NCBI GenBank assembly: GCA_965659665.1
Contig: CBFHWU010000007.1
Span: forward strand, 34,971-98,970
Length of the DNA stretch: 64,000 nucleotides
From: CBFHWU01 sp965659665
GTDB lineage: Bacteria; Bacteroidota; Bacteroidia; Flavobacteriales; Flavobacteriaceae
Reading direction: 5' to 3'
Part shown: in pieces, positions 61,701-64,000 of the stretch
How positions within the stretch are numbered: position 1 is the stretch's first letter
Layout of the letters: every line of letters begins with the position of its first letter
The notes under the pieces: generated by a model
The model's input: only the letters and a program-made list of their open reading frames with translations
Told to the model about the DNA's origin: nothing
Database searches by the model: none
Program-made: the position numbers and the translations under genes

Positions 61701-62147
61701 ATTAACGGAGGAACTGATTGGTTTAATTTAGATAGTTTTACGGGATATAGCCCGCTAAACTCTTATGAATATGATCTTTCGGGTCTTAATGATGTTTATA
61801 ATATTATTTTTAGATTTGTTTTGACGTCTGATATTTCGTTGCAGAGCGAAGGAGCCTTAATAGATGATTTTCAACTGACAGGAACTTTAGGCTTAGAACT
61901 TCCTAATACCTCCCTTTTTGATCTTTATCCCAATCCATCATCAGGCTTATTTCAAGTTGATTTTACCCCTTCCCATCACGCAAAGTCTATTCTGGTTTAT
62001 GATATCATTGGTCGAACGCTATACAACAATAAATCAATTACCACCGATTCTTATACCATCGATTTGAGCCAGTATCCAAAAGGAATCTATATGGCCAAAA
62101 TTACGGTTGGACGCAAAACATCACTTAAAAAAATTGTAATTCAATAA
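58800..62147 (+). CDS. secreted Asp-box repeat protein with T9SS sorting domain, copy 2
   Basis: Tandem paralogue of the preceding gene, 1115 residues, starting at an ATG 61 bp after it. Signal peptide about 1-20 (ending SFGQ), the same KRWEYHW region, nine Asp-boxes in matching positions (STDNGVNW, STDGGSTW, STDAGDTW and so on), a CARDB-like domain, a MAM-like domain and the T9SS type A domain (YPNPSSGLF ... GIYMAKI). The propeller half is far more similar between the copies than the CARDB-like part, which suggests a duplication followed by faster change of the stalk. It is followed by the palindrome array. Confidence 0.86.
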   Translation: MNPKSILLLLSVVLSASSFGQVLNSHNPYVKETLSNLIQFSTQGTIADDQKINFSEVSASFDQYWMGKDHTQKGSGYKPFKRWEYHWANYLDENGMIAPPAHLWRAWQQKIELEAQMNNNPISDWQPIGPAVVSNSATTINGQGRINSVFVDPVDPNILYVGAPAGGIWKSTDNGVNWTALTDHLPQIGVSGIAVDPNNNDIIYISTGDDDAGDSYSIGVMKSTDGGSTWNTTGLQFNNLFQGSNEIYIDPTDSSIIWVATASGLQKSTDAGDTWTNTLNRNIQDFKLKPGDPNTVYAVSPTSVGLTSQFFKSTDGGDSFTSIASIPDSSNRLTIEVTPADPNRVYVLSAGNAFGISYGFQGLYQSTDSGTNFTKTLETDNIFGSSQAWFDMALTVSDTDPNMVFVGVLDIWKSTDGGNDFSQINQWYLRNSRFTHADIHFMRYYNGVLYAGTDGGVYRSSDDGAQFEDLSNTLSIAQLYTISVAKTTSNKIAGGLQDCGGFAYNVDQWNSYHGGDGMGSAVHPLYEDLYYGMIQNGSYLFRNYSGGLGQTEEVAYAPAEGEWVTPLIISKSGKIYAGYDQLYKLNGYNWEQVSNESFNQLVKNIELDNNNNNIIYLSYANQLFKSSDFGETFSLIYTSQSTINAIETHHINSDILWVATTNNVLKSMDGGQSFTNISNGLPSESKRVIKHQPFSPNDAVYLGTSLGVYYLDNTTPQWMAFSENLPNVAVTDLDINSNDNILTASTYGRGVWQTEIPAVNLPDYDIDIHDLSLNPSYLCSDTPALLTVFNNGTQSIQDFDILYAINGGEVQTQSWTGSLASNSSKQIEITLPNNLNDQDNSVDLEVQLNSETLTQNNEISKQFDRFTNQVGVINTLYEFSDDDTEWSTKGSHNLWNIAAPSNEDILSSVSSGTSAYLTFENGNYPNNANEELISPCYDLTALTNPNLRFNLSYSVELNYDYLRLQYSINGGTDWFNLDSFTGYSPLNSYEYDLSGLNDVYNIIFRFVLTSDISLQSEGALIDDFQLTGTLGLELPNTSLFDLYPNPSSGLFQVDFTPSHHAKSILVYDIIGRTLYNNKSITTDSYTIDLSQYPKGIYMAKITVGRKTSLKKIVIQ

Positions 62148-62385
62148 CACTTTAACGTAAAATTATTATGGTATTTGAAACATTCAACTACATTTTTATT
62201 TCCTCTAATTGTAACTTTTTAAAGCCTTGCATTGGTTTTTTGTATACTGATCAACTCAAATCATGGTAATTTTTTATTTAACTTATATTTAACCAAAACC
62301 CATAGGTTGCTTTTTACCTCCTGCAAAATGCTTTCCATGACGTATCGAATCTTTTCTTCTGGTGAAAGACCAGGGGTCAAAAGGA
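62148..62385. other. gene-free spacer before the palindrome array
   Basis: A 238-bp A/T-rich stretch after copy 2. No gene, tRNA or clear terminator was recognised. On the minus strand the frame that enters from the array continues here for about 40 codons without a recognisable product. Confidence 0.5.
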
Positions 62386-63385
62386 CTGCCCAATCGTAAT
62401 GACAAAGGAATGACAAGGGAATGACAACGGATGGGTCACAACAGCAACAATCCAACCTGTCACAATGATTCCGAAATGATCCAACCTGTCACACTGATTC
62501 CGAAACAAGTTCGGAATGACAAGGAATGACAAGGAATGACAAAGGGATGGGTCACAACAGCAACAATCCAACCTGTCACACTGATTCCGAAATGATCCAA
62601 CCTGTCACACTGAACTTGTTTCAGTGTCTCGTTGATTCTGATTCTGATTCTACTTGTCACACTGATTCCGAAACAAGTTCGGAATGACAAGGAATGACAA
62701 GGAATGACAAAGGAATGACAAGGGATGGGTCACAACACCAACAATCCAGACTGTCACACTGATTCCGAAATAATCCAACCTGTCACACTGATTCCGAAAT
62801 GATTCTACTTGTCACACTGAACTTGTTTCAGTGTCTCGTTGATTCTGATTCTACTTGTCACACTGATTCCGAAACAAGTTCGGAATGACAAAGGAATGAC
62901 AAGGAATGACAAGGAATGACAAGGGAATGACAACGGATGGGTCACAACAGCAACAATCCAACCTGTCACACTGATTCCGAAACAAGTTCGGAATGACAAG
63001 GAATGACAAGGAATGACAAGGAATGACAAGGAATGATAAGGGAATGACAAAGTGATGGGTCACAACATCAACAATCCAACCTGTCACACTGAACTTGTTT
63101 CAGTGTCTCGTTGATTCTGATTCTGATTCTACTTGTCACACTGAACTTGTTTCAGTGTCACAATGATTCCGAAATGATCCAACCTGTCACACTGATTCCG
63201 AAACAAGTTCGGAATGACAAGGAATGACAAGGAATGATAAGGGAATGACAAAGGGATGGGTCACAACAGCAACAATCCAACCTGTCACACTGATTCCGAA
63301 ATAATCCAGCCTGTCACACTGAACTTGTTTCAGGGTCTCGTTGATTCTGATTCTGATTCTGATTCTGAAACAAGTTCAGAATGAC
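62386..63385. repeat. REP-like palindrome array with nested short tandem repeats
   Basis: About 1 kb of mosaic repeats. Palindromes of 21 bp share the centre GAAACAAGTTC or its complement. Form A (ATTCCGAA...TTCGGAAT) is at 62497, 62665, 62866, 62974 and 63195. Form B (ACACTGAA...TTCAGTGT) is at 62607, 62814, 63086, 63138 and, imperfect, 63316. Form C (ATTCTGAA...TTCAGAAT) is at 63362. Between them are tandem GGAATGACAA decamers, GATTCT hexamers and six copies of GATGGGTCACAACA (62430, 62546, 62724, 62936, 63054, 63255). Several truncated half-palindromes (ATTCCGAAAT) also occur. The layout is like bacterial REP/BIME clusters. Confidence 0.9.
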
Positions 63386-63414
63386 ACAAAAAAAGGAGGA
63401 CAAAAGAAGGAGGG

Positions 63415-63855
63415 TTAATTCGAGGTGGTGTGCGAAGCACGTTTTATCATCTCCAACTGCATGGCTGCTGCCGTGGCTGTTTCAGCAATCACGTTGCCAT
63501 GTGCGTTGGTCCAGTAGTAGGTGGGGGTGGCGTAGGTTTCCAACTTTTTTATAAGCGGACTCTCCCAGCGCTGGGGCAGGCGGCTTACCGCTACAGGATA
63601 GGCACTGTAATCTTGTGGCAGGCTGTCTAGGCTGTAGTAGCGTACTACCAGATTTTTTGCCTCCCATTTTGAGGTATAGTAGGCAAGTCGTGGCAGTGCT
63701 TCTTTACAAGCCGGACAGTTTTTTTGCCCCACTACCAATACGCTGTTGGGGGGAAACCCCTGTGCCTGAACTGCAAGACCAGCCCACAAAAATCCAAAAA
63801 GCAGTAAAACCCAAAATAACCCGTGTCTTTTTGTGTCTCGCTGATTCTGAAACAA
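63415..63855 (-). CDS. exported thioredoxin-fold protein, G+C-rich, start inside REP palindrome
   Basis: The core has a CPAC redox pair in VVGQKNCPACKEALPRL, a cis-proline type YATPTYY motif near the C-terminus, and a signal peptide-like stretch RHGLFWVLLLFGFLWAG ending VQAQG. It should be a periplasmic thiol-disulfide protein of the TlpA/thioredoxin type. The start is uncertain. No ATG lies near the signal peptide; a TTG at 63855 gives a good signal peptide but lies within a palindrome. The first in-frame ATG is at 63966, whose 37 extra codons are all translated repeats. Bases 63481-63600 hold 66 G+C of 120, well above the neighbours, which suggests a different origin. It may be a 5'-damaged gene. 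Confidence 0.6.
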   Translation of the reverse strand: MFQNQRDTKRHGLFWVLLLFGFLWAGLAVQAQGFPPNSVLVVGQKNCPACKEALPRLAYYTSKWEAKNLVVRYYSLDSLPQDYSAYPVAVSRLPQRWESPLIKKLETYATPTYYWTNAHGNVIAETATAAAMQLEMIKRASHTTSN

Positions 63856-63940
63856 GTTCGGAATGACAAAAGGATGGATCCTGATTCCGAAACAAGTTCG
63901 GAATGACAAGGAGGGTGGATTCTGAAACAAGTTCAGAATG
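63844..63940. repeat. second REP-like cluster at the 5' end of the thioredoxin-fold gene
   Basis: Three more palindromes of the same family: 63844-63864 (ATTCTGAA...TTCGGAAT, one mismatch), 63884-63904 (form A) and 63919-63939 (form C). They are separated by short AATGACAA-type links. Together with the array at 62386-63385 they bracket the thioredoxin-fold gene. Confidence 0.88.
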
Positions 63941-63984
63941 ACAAGGGGTTGAATGCTTATGGTCATGCTTTTATCATTATTATA

Positions 63985-64000
63985 AAGCCCGCTTACGCGG
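63985..64000. terminator. partial hairpin at the right edge
   Basis: AAAGCCCGC, a TTAC loop and GCGG at the window end look like the left part of a terminator of the AAAGCCCGC/GCGGGCTTT type. It probably ends a gene lying further right on the minus strand; the other arm is not in the window. Confidence 0.4.

Noticed and set aside
62261..63087. Several minus-strand open frames of 64-81 codons in the array
   Set aside because: They are translations of the palindromes and tandem repeats in different frames, give low-complexity Cys/Phe/His-rich peptides, and have no start context or family.
62386..63385. CRISPR array
   Set aside because: The repeats are palindromic and irregularly spaced, the material between them is itself repeated, and no cas gene is present.

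Overview
The window is chromosomal DNA of a member of the Bacteroidetes, most likely a marine flavobacterium (Flavobacteriaceae). The evidence is low G+C DNA, a complete-looking menaquinone cluster, type IX secretion parts (PorQ, a DUF4835 protein, and two secreted proteins with a type A C-terminal sorting domain), Bacteroidetes-style promoters (TAnnTTTG at about -7, with TTTG near -33 in some), and gene orders typical of flavobacteria (bamD-rpoZ-coaBC-DUF4835-recN; lon-porQ-cmk-rpsA). No phage, insertion sequence, CRISPR array, tRNA or rRNA gene was seen.

Layout. 1-7795 (minus): menaquinone operon, read as hotdog thioesterase (menI-like), menF, menD, menB, menA, menC, a CPBP membrane protease, then menE cut by the window edge. 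7870-9765 is dnaK. 9905-11400 (plus) is panB plus an RluA-type pseudouridine synthase, facing an unknown helical protein. 13080-17285 (plus) is a leuA-leuC-leuD-leuB operon. 17336-24987 (minus) holds rpsA, cmk, porQ, lon and a UMF1/Atg22-like transporter. 25070-29104 (plus) holds an alpha/beta hydrolase, two msrB genes in tandem (one lipoprotein, one cytosolic), lpd and a TauE-like permease. After a 495-bp gene-free gap come an SDR oxidoreductase, aroQ and xerD. 31857-41510 (minus) is a long housekeeping run: bamD, rpoZ-like, coaBC, DUF4835, recN, fabI, ybbR-like, coaE and an RprXY-like two-component pair. 41596-48498 holds a PagL-like gene, dapA, a small conserved protein, ligA, prmC, a GNAT gene, ribD and a thioesterase. 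48675-55349 holds dnaA, a low-molecular-weight phosphatase, an RsmI-like methyltransferase, mltG, dapF, an HtrA/Deg protease and trmD.

The right end differs in character. Two tandem paralogous genes (55400-58738 and 58800-62147) encode proteins of about 1100 residues with nine Asp-boxes each and T9SS sorting domains. They are followed by about 1 kb of dense REP-like palindromes and short tandem repeats (62386-63385). Beyond that is a G+C-rich gene for an exported thioredoxin-fold protein, with more of the same palindromes over its 5' end.

The most unusual item is this palindrome array. Its hairpin arms change in a paired way between copies while the centre stays constant, and it encloses a compositionally foreign gene whose start region lies inside the repeats. 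Other points of interest are a predicted leaderless xerD mRNA, a palindrome upstream of the leu operon, a LeuA too short for the usual feedback domain, and a men cluster with a membrane protease but no menH.
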